Shown: piece by piece, positions 1 through 5,980 of the stretch | How positions within the stretch are numbered: the first letter of the stretch is position 1 | Layout: every line of letters starts with the position of its first letter | NCBI GenBank assembly: GCA_023818725.1 | Contig: JAMWBX010000045.1 | Location: forward strand, 1 to 7,931 | From: Candidatus Omnitrophota bacterium | Lineage (GTDB): Bacteria > Ratteibacteria > UBA8468 > B48-G9 > DTJG01 | Direction of reading: 5' to 3' | Length of the DNA: 7,931 nucleotides | Program-made: the position numbers and the translations under genes | The notes under the pieces: model-generated | What the model was told of the DNA's origin: nothing | Databases searched by the model: none | Seen by the model: the letters and a program-made list of their open reading frames with translations, nothing else

Positions 1-1
1 C

Positions 2-2104
2 GCTCTGAATCTTTATTCAGGTCAGAGAAATTTTTTCTCAGAAGAAATTAAAAAACTTATTGTTGAAATCTCTTCTGATATCGGTCTTTGCATTGAAAAA
101 ATGAATGCTGAAGAGATAAGGAAGAAGGCTGAACAAAGATTGCGAGAAAATGAACAACATCTGGCAGGGATTTTTGAAAATTTGCCTGTGCCTGCGCTTG
201 AAATGGACCTTTCAGAAGTAAAAAATTCTCTTGATTCAATAAAAGAAAGGGGAGAAAATCTGCGGGTATATATCGCGGAAAACAGCCAGTATTTAAAAGA
301 TACTATCAAGTTTCTTAATATAAACAGAAAGATGTTTGAATTGTTTAGCAGCAGGGATACCGGAGAACTGATTGAACTGCTTAAGGAAAATCTGGCCACT
401 CCAGAGATTATTGAGCCGTTTTATACTGCTTATAAAATAGAACAGTTTCAAACAAAAATTAAAACAAGTGGCGGAATTGAAAAAGATGTGATTTTGAATT
501 TTAACACTCTGTCTGGAAATGAAAGCGATTGGTCAAGGCTGATAGTCTCCATTGTTGATATTACAGACAGGGTTTATATGGAAAAAAATATCAGGGCAAC
601 CCTTTCAAGATTCAGGGGAATTTTCGATACAACTTCGGCAGGAATCGGAATACTTACCCTTGAAGGAAGGCCTGTTGCGCTGAATCAGCGCGTCTGTGAA
701 ATGCTGGGTTATAGCCATGAGGAATTGATGAAGATGAAGCTGGCAGATGTTGTTCATCCTGAAGATTTACCCTCTGTTAAATCAACATTTGAGAAACTGC
801 GAAATGGTGAAATAACTCGTTATGAAACAGAAAGAAGATATATTAGAAAGGATGGTGCTATTTTATATGCTCGTGCTTCAGGAGAGCTGGTTTTTGATGA
901 GATTTTGAACAAACAGTGTATTACTGCCATTGTTATTGACATAACAGAACTGAAAAAATACCTGGAGCGAATTAAGAGAATAAGTAATGCATTGCAGGCA
1001 GCGGTTTCATGCGATGAAATATTTACAAAAGCAAAAGATGAAAAATCAATGCTTTCATCAGTTTGTAATGAAATTTCAAAGGTGTATTCCGGTTTTGTTT
1101 TCGTTATTCTAAAAAATATATCAGGTATAGAGATTGCCGCATATTCCAAAGAAAATTTTGAGTTTTTTTCAGAATTGAGAGAAATGTATTTAGAAAAATC
1201 GCAGAGATGTCCCATATCAGAGAGTTTGTTTGAAAAAAAGATTGTCATATTGAATGATATTGAAAGTGGCAATTATTCTGATGACTGGAAGCAACTTGTC
1301 AAAAAATATGGATTTAGATCTGTGATCGCAATACCGATTATTGATGAAGGTGTTTCAATTGGTTGTTTGAGCATTTTTTCACCTGAAAAAAATAGATTCC
1401 TTGATGATGAAGAAAATACGATCATCAGCGGCATTACGGAAGACCTCAGTTATTGTATAACTGTGCTAAGGACAAGAAGAGAAAGAGACACTTCAATATC
1501 AGAGCTTCAAAAAAGTTATTCGCGTTTACAGGATACAATTGAAGGGATATCATTGTCCATTGCAAAAATCATTGAGACCAGGGATCCATATACAGCAGGT
1601 CATCAGGTGCGCGTTGCGAAACTTGCTGTTGCGATTGCAACAGAGCTTGGTTTGTCCGAGAACATAATCCGTAGCATACATTTTGCCGGGATTCTTCACG
1701 ATATTGGCAAGGTTAATGTTCCTGTTGAAATTCTTGTTAAGCCTGGAAGACTCAATGAAGACGAATTTGCCATTATACAATTGCATTCAGTATATGGTTA
1801 TGAGATCTTAAGCAAGATTCCATTCCCATGGAATATCGCGGTCATTGTTCGACAGCACCACGAAAGATTGAATGGCTCAGGATATCCTGATGGGTTGACA
1901 GAGAAAGATATTTTGCTGGAGGCTAAAATTATCGCTGTTGCCGATGTTGTTGAGGCAATGGCTTTTGACAGGCCTTACAGAACAGCGTTTGGTATTGATT
2001 TTGCCCTGAGTGAGATAAAACAGAAAAGAGGAATTCTTTTTGATTCTTCCATTGTTGATATCTGTGTCAGTCTTTTTAAAGAAAAGAAATTTGTTTTTGA
2101 CTGA
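2..2104 (+). CDS. Multi-sensor cyclic di-GMP phosphodiesterase (GAF-PAS-PAS-GAF-HD-GYP), 5' end outside window
   Basis: Predicted cytosolic enzyme that hydrolyses cyclic di-GMP under control of several sensor domains. The frame is open from base 2 with no stop; the first ATG at 101 is internal. The 33 codons before it read like the end of a GAF domain (LNLYSGQ, then a helix running into a coiled linker), so the gene begins upstream. Counting from base 2 (700 residues visible): GAF tail 1-30, PAS about 56-190 (of the NLPVPALEMD type with a long insert), PAS about 203-315 (ends VIDITELKK), GAF about 335-490, HD-GYP about 510-690. The HD-GYP metal and signature residues are all present: H534, HDIGK at 566-570, H595, HHE at 619-621, GSGYP at 625-629 and D648. 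The domain therefore looks catalytically intact, not degenerate. No membrane segment and no GGDEF domain are visible. It is probably the first visible gene of an operon with the two small genes that follow. The ligands of the PAS and GAF domains cannot be inferred. Confidence 0.95.
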   Translation, partial: ALNLYSGQRNFFSEEIKKLIVEISSDIGLCIEKMNAEEIRKKAEQRLRENEQHLAGIFENLPVPALEMDLSEVKNSLDSIKERGENLRVYIAENSQYLKDTIKFLNINRKMFELFSSRDTGELIELLKENLATPEIIEPFYTAYKIEQFQTKIKTSGGIEKDVILNFNTLSGNESDWSRLIVSIVDITDRVYMEKNIRATLSRFRGIFDTTSAGIGILTLEGRPVALNQRVCEMLGYSHEELMKMKLADVVHPEDLPSVKSTFEKLRNGEITRYETERRYIRKDGAILYARASGELVFDEILNKQCITAIVIDITELKKYLERIKRISNALQAAVSCDEIFTKAKDEKSMLSSVCNEISKVYSGFVFVILKNISGIEIAAYSKENFEFFSELREMYLEKSQRCPISESLFEKKIVILNDIESGNYSDDWKQLVKKYGFRSVIAIPIIDEGVSIGCLSIFSPEKNRFLDDEENTIISGITEDLSYCITVLRTRRERDTSISELQKSYSRLQDTIEGISLSIAKIIETRDPYTAGHQVRVAKLAVAIATELGLSENIIRSIHFAGILHDIGKVNVPVEILVKPGRLNEDEFAIIQLHSVYGYEILSKIPFPWNIAVIVRQHHERLNGSGYPDGLTEKDILLEAKIIAVADVVEAMAFDRPYRTAFGIDFALSEIKQKRGILFDSSIVDICVSLFKEKKFVFD

Positions 2105-2119
2105 AGGGGGGTGAGAAAT

Positions 2120-2332
2120 ATGCTTTTTAAGAAAAAGGCGAGGTTTAAACCAGGAGACGTGGTTTATCATCGCACTACTTTTGAAAAAGGAAAGATTCTA
2201 CACCAGGATGCGATTGATCCTAAAAAATGGGTTGTTGAATGGAAAACAAATATAGGTACCCATCCAGAAACAGAATTAATGAGTCGGGAAGAATTTATTT
2301 CTTCAGAAATAGATAGAAAAACGAAGATCTAA
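2120..2332 (+). CDS. Small protein of unknown function, possibly SH3-like barrel (70 aa)
   Basis: Not recognised as a named family. The start is set at ATG 2120 because the G-rich Shine-Dalgarno (about 2105-2115) sits 4-5 bases before it; a GTG at 2111 is in frame but lies inside that Shine-Dalgarno. The protein opens with a basic stretch (MLFKKKARF), followed by KPGDVVYHRTTFEKGKIL, then a short strand containing WVVEW and an acidic/basic tail. The pattern of PGDVVxH, GKI and VEW resembles short SH3-like or Tudor-like barrels that bind nucleic acid or protein, but this is inference from residue pattern only. It lies 15 bases after the HD-GYP gene and 13 bases before the next small gene, so co-transcription is likely. 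It has no signal peptide or membrane segment. Confidence 0.75.
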   Translation: MLFKKKARFKPGDVVYHRTTFEKGKILHQDAIDPKKWVVEWKTNIGTHPETELMSREEFISSEIDRKTKI

Positions 2333-2345
2333 AAAGGAAGCGATG

Positions 2346-2504
2346 ATGAGCAAACTTGTTAGGTTTCTTTATCAACTTGCGCGTACTGCAAACGATATCG
2401 AAAAGCTTACAAGCGGAGATCCAAAAAAAATTGCAAGAAGAGTAAAAAATAAGATTATTGGCAGAAAGATAGGCAACAAAATCTATCGCTGGCCGAAGAT
2501 TTGA
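2346..2504 (+). CDS. Very small basic protein of unknown function (52 aa)
   Basis: A 52-codon gene starting at ATG 2346, preceded by an AAAAAGGAAG Shine-Dalgarno (2331-2340); an adjacent in-frame ATG at 2343 is too close to that site to be the better start. The product is strongly basic and looks alpha-helical: an N-terminal amphipathic helix (KLVRFLYQLARTANDIEKL), a GDPKK turn, a second lysine/arginine-rich helix (IARRVKNKIIGRKIGNKI) and an aromatic end (YRWPKI). From memory, short proteins with the pattern 'LYxLARxANDIE...SGDPKKIARRxKNKxxGRxxG' recur in many bacteria as hypothetical proteins; I know no established function. The charge and helices would suit nucleic acid or membrane-surface binding, which is speculation. 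It is probably the last gene of the operon with the HD-GYP gene. Confidence 0.72.
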   Translation: MSKLVRFLYQLARTANDIEKLTSGDPKKIARRVKNKIIGRKIGNKIYRWPKI

Positions 2505-2884
2505 AAATTTGTGTTCAGGTAGTTTTCCATATTACAATTTAATGCACCGCCCCTTGTTTTTCATTCCCTGCCTTTGCTAATTCCATTTTTTCATATTGCC
2601 AATTTATTAAAAACAAACAGTGCGGGGTTTTGCAAAATCTCCCTTGCCTTTTTAAAAAAGAGGGGAGAAAAAAGTTTCCCCCTTTTCTAAAGGGAGACAG
2701 AAGGGGGATTTCTGTTCATTCTGACTATTGAATAATTGAGAAATGCCGCAAAACTCACCCATAAAATGTAATGTTTTAAAGGATTTCAGGATTTCCAGAC
2801 GAAAAGATGTGAAATAAGAACCTGCCAGCCCTATTATGAGACAGATGATAATGGATAAGGCAAACTTGATAGCTTTTTCACGCG
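2505..2884. other. Gene-free intergenic stretch between convergent genes
   Basis: This 380-base stretch lies between the plus-strand small-gene operon and the 3' end of the minus-strand aldolase gene. I see no credible coding frame. It contains the G/C-run inverted repeat annotated separately at 2636-2711. Around that repeat, GCGGGGTTTTGC (2622-2633) and GCCGCAAAACTCACCC (about 2745-2760) form a loose outer inverted pair, so the repeat may be the core of a larger miniature element of about 140 bases. A classic terminator (strong stem followed by a T run) is not seen for either neighbour. Confidence 0.6.
2636..2711. repeat. G/C-run intergenic inverted repeat, copy A
   Basis: Four alternating C-run and G-run arms build nested stems. 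The outer arms are AAATCTCCC (2635-2643) and GGGGGATTT (2703-2711). Inner arms pair TCTCCC with GGGGAGA (2638-2643 / 2662-2668) and CCCCCTTT with AAAGGGAG (2678-2695). The 3' half, TTTCCCCCTTTTCTAAAGGG followed by AGACAGAAGGGGGATTT, closely matches the copy at 4289-4325. Dispersed repeats ending in GGGGGATT are common in intergenic DNA of Desulfobacterota and some other environmental phyla. No coding capacity is present, and it could fold in the RNA of either converging transcript and act as a terminator or stabilising structure. Confidence 0.6.
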
Positions 2885-3892
2885 TTACTCTTTTTCAGCA
2901 ATTGAATCAAAAAATTCAACAATATCCTTCCAATTTTCACCTGACATAAACTTTATTGCGCTACGTGGATGTTGATTCAGAAGTCCCGTAAGCATATAAG
3001 GAATATCAAATCCCCATCTGAGTTGCGATCGCAGTGGCTCAATCCAGTCCCTTATGCACTGCAATACAGGTCTTAGATGAAATTTCGGGTTGTGAAGAAA
3101 GCCGAGCAACAGTTCCATCTGACAGTTTCCCGCCCCCCTTCCAAGACCGGCCAGACTTGCATCGAGCCAGCTTGCACCAAGAATCAATGCTTCTATAGTG
3201 TTTGCGTAAGCAAGCTGCTGATTGTTATGGGTATGTATTCCAACCTCCTTGCCTGCCGGCTTTGCATATTTGAGATACTTTTTGGTCAGGTCTCTTATCT
3301 GTTCGCTGTAAAGTGCGCCGAAGCTGTCAACAAGGTAGATAACATTTACCTCTGATTTTGCGATAACATCAAGAGCGTCATTTAATTCCCTATCCTGAAC
3401 TGTTGAAATTGCCATCAGGTTCAGAGTTGTTTCATATCCCTTGTCATGCGCATCCTTTATCATGTCAAGAGCTGTTGGTATCTGATGTATATATGTGGCA
3501 ACACGGACAAGATCAATTACACTGTCTTTCTTTGGCAGTATATCCTGGTGATAATCGGTTCTTTCAGCATCTGCCATCACTGAAAGTTTCAATGGCGTGT
3601 CATTATCACCAACAATTCTTTTGATATCGTCCTCATCACAAAACTTCCATGTACCAAATTCAGATGGGGCAAAGATCTTTTTTGACGCTTTATATCCAAT
3701 TTCCATATAATCAATACCGGCTTCAACGCAGGCTTTGTATACTGCTTTGATGAATTCATCGTCGAATTTGTGGTCATTCATCAAACCGCCATCACGAATT
3801 GTGCAATCAAGAACCTTAATGTCGGGTCTGTAGGTGACCCAGTCGCCCTGTTTTGTTATTCTTACAGGGCCGGACTTTTGTTGCTTTGCCAT
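2885..3892 (-). CDS. DRE-TIM metallolyase, aldolase catalytic domain protein (HMG-CoA lyase/HOA aldolase-like)
   Basis: A 335-residue TIM-barrel enzyme of the HMGL-like superfamily, which catalyses metal-dependent aldol cleavage or Claisen-type condensation of carboxylate substrates. Start at 3892: AAGGAGG lies 3 bases before this ATG, while the longer frame from 3922 has no Shine-Dalgarno and would overlap the promoter. Visible landmarks are the N-terminal DCTIRDGG (29-36; R33 and D34 are catalytic and metal-contacting by family analogy), MEIGYK (63-68), DSFGAL (189-194), the metal-binding HTHNN (H220, H222) and GLGRGAGN (249-256). The C-terminal 80 residues are helical; no LeuA-type regulatory domain is present. 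It is closest in pattern to 4-hydroxy-2-oxovalerate aldolases and to an uncharacterised 'aldolase catalytic domain' family. No acetaldehyde dehydrogenase or hydratase partner lies nearby, so the substrate is unknown. The gene stands alone with its own promoter. Confidence 0.94.
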   Translation of the reverse strand: MAKQQKSGPVRITKQGDWVTYRPDIKVLDCTIRDGGLMNDHKFDDEFIKAVYKACVEAGIDYMEIGYKASKKIFAPSEFGTWKFCDEDDIKRIVGDNDTPLKLSVMADAERTDYHQDILPKKDSVIDLVRVATYIHQIPTALDMIKDAHDKGYETTLNLMAISTVQDRELNDALDVIAKSEVNVIYLVDSFGALYSEQIRDLTKKYLKYAKPAGKEVGIHTHNNQQLAYANTIEALILGASWLDASLAGLGRGAGNCQMELLLGFLHNPKFHLRPVLQCIRDWIEPLRSQLRWGFDIPYMLTGLLNQHPRSAIKFMSGENWKDIVEFFDSIAEKE

Positions 3893-3895
3893 TTT

Positions 3896-3902
3896 CCTCC
3901 TT
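3896..3902 (-). promoter_or_regulatory. Ribosome binding site fixing the aldolase start
   Basis: On the minus strand the sequence reads AAGGAGG, AAA, then ATG, a full Shine-Dalgarno match with an unusually short 3-base spacer. It decides for the start at 3892 over the upstream in-frame ATG at 3922. Confidence 0.7.
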
Positions 3903-3912
3903 TTTTCAAAAT

Positions 3913-3941
3913 AGTATACCATAAGATGCCAAAAAATACAA
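3913..3941 (-). promoter_or_regulatory. Sigma-70 type promoter for the aldolase gene
   Basis: On the minus strand TTGTAT (-35, 3941-3936) and TATACT (-10, 3918-3913) are separated by exactly 17 bases. The -10 matches consensus at 5 of 6 positions, the -35 only at 3 of 6. Transcription would begin near 3906, giving a leader of about 14 bases that is nearly all Shine-Dalgarno. This is prediction from sequence only. Confidence 0.5.
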
Positions 3942-3998
3942 TATAGTGGCTTTTATTATCTTTACATTTTCTTGGATTTCGGATAAACTTATAAGTAA

Positions 3999-4073
3999 GG
4001 ACCCGTAGCTCAAGGGCAGAGCAGCGGACTCATAATCCGTTGGTTGCTGGTTCGAATCCGGCCGGGTCCACCA
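3999..4073 (+). tRNA. tRNA with anticodon CAU, probably tRNA-Ile2 (lysidine type)
   Basis: A complete 75-base cloverleaf with CCA encoded. The acceptor stem GGACCCG/CGGGTCC (3999-4005 / 4063-4069) is perfect, with discriminator A and CCA at 4071-4073. The D stem is GCTC/GAGC with a short 7-base loop, AAGGGCA. The anticodon stem GCGGA/TCCGT encloses loop CTCATAA, with anticodon CAT at 4031-4033. The T arm is GCTGG-TTCGAAT-CCGGC. CAU can mean Met or, after lysidine modification by TilS, the minor isoleucine tRNA that reads AUA. The C4-G69 and C5-G68 pairs and the TTGGTTGCTGGTTC segment resemble E. coli tRNA-Ile2 rather than elongator tRNA-Met, so Ile2 is preferred. It is not an initiator: base 1 pairs normally with base 72 and the stem lacks the three G-C pairs. 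Confidence 0.95.
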
Positions 4074-4126
4074 AACTGAAGAAGATGGACACTGGTCTCT
4101 TTTACGCCACCAGTACATACAGCGGG

Positions 4127-4164
4127 CAGGATTTCGAATTTCCTTCTATTGAAATTTTGTCCTG
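4127..4164. other. Imperfect intergenic hairpin
   Basis: CAGGA (4127-4131) pairs with TCCTG (4160-4164), and AATTTC (4137-4142) pairs with GAAATT (4151-4156), around an 8-base loop with a small internal bulge. No T run follows, so it is not a standard terminator of the tRNA. Function unknown. Confidence 0.4.
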
Positions 4165-4261
4165 TATGGTTAGGTTTATGTCAGTTTCACAGAATTATTG
4201 CTTTGAGTACGAGTGTGATATTGGTGTGGATTTGAAAATTACCTTTCAAAGAGGAAGAACC

Positions 4262-4325
4262 AAATCTTCCCATTTGTTTTCCTTTCTCTTTCCCCTTTGT
4301 AAAAGGGGGACAGAAGGGGGGGGAT
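4262..4325. repeat. G/C-run intergenic inverted repeat, copy B
   Basis: The core TTTCCCCTTTGTAAAAGGGG (4289-4308) folds on itself and is followed by GGACAGAAGGGGGGGATT, matching copy A (2675-2711) with few changes and in the same orientation. Outer arms AATCTTCCC (4263-4271) and GGGGGGGATT (4316-4325) also pair imperfectly. It lies just upstream of the peptidase gene, so it would fall in that gene's leader if transcription starts earlier. The two copies are direct repeats around the aldolase gene and the tRNA. Confidence 0.6.
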
Positions 4326-4407
4326 TGAAAAACAAGGCGGGCGATGGACGATGAAATTATTCTTGAGCACAATCTGTCGCCAGTGGCATAGAAGTTATAA
4401 AGCGCTT

Positions 4408-5976
4408 ATGAAATCAATTCTTACAACAATTATTATTCTATCTGTTAATACCGCCTTTGCATTATCAGTAGACGACTACTTCAAAACAATGGGTGAAGTT
4501 TATTTCAGATTTTCATCATCTTCTGTATTTTCGTTAAATGAAATTTCAAGAATCGTTTCGATCTCAAAAATAAAGGATAACTGGGTTTATGCCTACGCGA
4601 ATGAAAAGGAGTTTGAAAATTTCATTTCTTTGGATATTGATTATGAGATTCTTGAGCATCCAGGTTATGCTGCCAGTATTGATTCTGCATTAAAATTTTC
4701 TCTTAATTTATTTTCAGCTCAGTATCCTTCCTATAACGAATATCTCGAGATGATGAGCCAGTTTCAATCAGAGTATCCGGATTTATGCCAGATTTACGAA
4801 ATTGGAACAACTGTTCTTGGAAGAAAAATTTTATGCGCAAAAATCACAGGCCTTACCGATATATTTTTCAAGCCACGAGTTTTCTTGACTTCCACTATGC
4901 ATGGCAATGAACCTGCTGGTTATGTGATGCTGCTTTATTTTATTGAGTACCTTTTAAGCGGGTATGGAACAAATCCAGATGTTAAAAGAATTGTGGATAA
5001 CTGTGAAATATGGATAAACCCAATTGCAAATCCTGATGGCACATACTGGTCAGGAAACGAAAGTGTTTTTGGTGCAAGGAGATACAATGCCAATAGCGTT
5101 GATTTGAATCGCAATTTTCCTGACCCAGAAGAAGGCCAGCATCCAGATGGAAACCAGTGGCAACCAGAAACAATTGCAATGATGGATTTTGCAAAAGATA
5201 CAATGCCCGTGATGTCAGCAAACTACCATTCAGGTGCAGAGGTTGTTAATTATCCCTGGGACACATGGGAAAGGTCGCATCCTGACAATGATTGGTTTGT
5301 TTTCATAAGCAAAAGTTATGCTGACACGGTTCAATTAAATTCTCCACAGGGTTATTTTGATGATTTCGACAATGGCATCACAAATGGTTATGCGTGGTAT
5401 AGAATCACTGGCGGAAGACAGGATTATATGAATTATTTTCAACATTGCAAAGAAGTTACGATTGAAGTAAGCCATGAAAATTTTCCGCACAATCCATTTT
5501 TATACTGGACATATAATAGACAGGCAATGCTTGAATTTATCTCTCAATCTTTAACAGGGATATGCGGCATTGTTTCCTGCGACTGTTGTACTTCGATAAA
5601 GGCAAAGATCGAGATACCTGAAAGGGATTACGACAATTCCTTTGTTTTCTCTGAATCTCAAACGGGAAGATTTTTCAGACCTCTTTTGCCAGGTTTTTAT
5701 AATATAAAAATTTCTGCTCCATATCATTATGAAAAGCAACTGGAAGGTATTGATGTTGTTGAAAAAGAATTGACCAGTATAATCGTTGCTCTCGAACACG
5801 CTGAAAAAGGGGACCCTACCGCTGATAGAATAGTTGATATTTTTGATGTCATACTGTGTCTTAAAATGGTAATAGGGCTTGACGATATGGATATACAGTC
5901 ATGCGATATAAATGAGGACGGGTTTATTGATATAAGCGATGTAATACTGATTTTAAGGATGAGTATCGGCTTATAA
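4408..5976 (+). CDS. Secreted M14 zinc carboxypeptidase with C-terminal dockerin-like domain
   Basis: Predicted extracellular metallopeptidase that removes C-terminal residues from peptides. ATG 4408 is chosen because it begins a clean signal peptide, MKSILTTIIILSVNTAFA, cut before LS. ATG 4351 would add 19 residues ahead of it. Neither start has a strong Shine-Dalgarno. In the 522-residue form: propeptide-like region 20-105, M14 catalytic domain about 110-390, transthyretin-like (carboxypeptidase regulatory) domain about 395-465, dockerin-like domain 468-522. Zinc ligands are H165 and E168 (HGNE) and H274; the catalytic glutamate is E353 in TIEVS; the substrate-carboxylate site is N234-R235. 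The dockerin has two calcium loops. The second (D500, N502, D504, D511, DINEDGFIDISD) is canonical. The first (D469, D473, D480) has T at position 3 and lacks the usual G. No cohesin is visible nearby. The gene ends 4 bases before the stop of the convergent FAD oxidoreductase gene. Confidence 0.93.
   Translation: MKSILTTIIILSVNTAFALSVDDYFKTMGEVYFRFSSSSVFSLNEISRIVSISKIKDNWVYAYANEKEFENFISLDIDYEILEHPGYAASIDSALKFSLNLFSAQYPSYNEYLEMMSQFQSEYPDLCQIYEIGTTVLGRKILCAKITGLTDIFFKPRVFLTSTMHGNEPAGYVMLLYFIEYLLSGYGTNPDVKRIVDNCEIWINPIANPDGTYWSGNESVFGARRYNANSVDLNRNFPDPEEGQHPDGNQWQPETIAMMDFAKDTMPVMSANYHSGAEVVNYPWDTWERSHPDNDWFVFISKSYADTVQLNSPQGYFDDFDNGITNGYAWYRITGGRQDYMNYFQHCKEVTIEVSHENFPHNPFLYWTYNRQAMLEFISQSLTGICGIVSCDCCTSIKAKIEIPERDYDNSFVFSESQTGRFFRPLLPGFYNIKISAPYHYEKQLEGIDVVEKELTSIIVALEHAEKGDPTADRIVDIFDVILCLKMVIGLDDMDIQSCDINEDGFIDISDVILILRMSIGL
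5812..5973 (+). other. Dockerin type I-like domain with one degenerate calcium loop
   Basis: Two tandem segments of about 22 residues, each a calcium loop plus a helix (VDIFDVILCLKMVIGL and IDISDVILILRMSIGL), close the peptidase. The repeated DVIL...IGL helices are nearly identical, as in dockerin duplications. In cellulosome bacteria this module binds cohesin; in many non-cellulosomal bacteria similar modules end secreted enzymes and have unknown partners. Confidence 0.8.
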
Positions 5977-5980
5977 AAAA

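Larger units (their letters stand above)
4074..4407. other. Gene-free stretch between the tRNA and the peptidase gene
   Basis: No convincing coding frame is visible over 334 bases; a frame running through the tRNA and this region is chance. It holds a short inverted pair ACTGGT/ACCAGT (4091-4096 / 4109-4114), an imperfect hairpin at 4127-4164, a perfect 6-base stem GGAAGA/TCTTCC (4253-4258 / 4265-4270), and the second G/C-run repeat at 4262-4325. The last part (4351-4407) could be an N-terminal extension of the peptidase gene, but the signal peptide argues that it is leader. No strong sigma-70 promoter for the peptidase gene stands out. Confidence 0.55.

Noticed and set aside
820..1272. Minus-strand open frame of 150 codons within the sensor gene
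   Set aside because: It is antisense to a well-supported PAS/GAF coding region and its translation is serine- and phenylalanine-rich without domain features.
2111..2119. GTG start for the 70-residue small protein
   Set aside because: The GTG lies within the G-rich Shine-Dalgarno that serves ATG 2120.
3893..3922. Longer aldolase start at ATG 3922 (adds MVYYFEKRRK)
   Set aside because: The added codons contain the Shine-Dalgarno of the downstream ATG and part of the likely -10 box, and no ribosome binding site precedes 3922.
3961..3987. Promoter for the tRNA (TTTACA and GATAAA)
   Set aside because: The spacer is only 15 bases and the -10 matches 4 of 6 positions; too weak to list as a feature.
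4091..4114. Hairpin ACTGGT/ACCAGT as terminator of the tRNA
   Set aside because: The stem is only 6 bases with a 12-base loop and no T run follows it.
2636..4325. CRISPR array or IS element from the repeated G-rich segments
   Set aside because: Only two copies 1.6 kb apart, no regular spacers, no transposase and no Cas genes.
4040..4354. Plus-strand frame of 104 codons starting inside the tRNA
   Set aside because: It begins within the tRNA T arm and runs through the palindromic repeat; the translation has no protein-like pattern and no ribosome binding site.
4351..4407. Peptidase start at ATG 4351
   Set aside because: It would place 19 residues with several charged or polar positions before a complete signal peptide. 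Not excluded, since neither ATG has a strong ribosome binding site.
5812..5973. Evidence for a cellulosome
   Set aside because: A single dockerin on a peptidase with no cohesin, scaffoldin or cellulase in the window does not support it.
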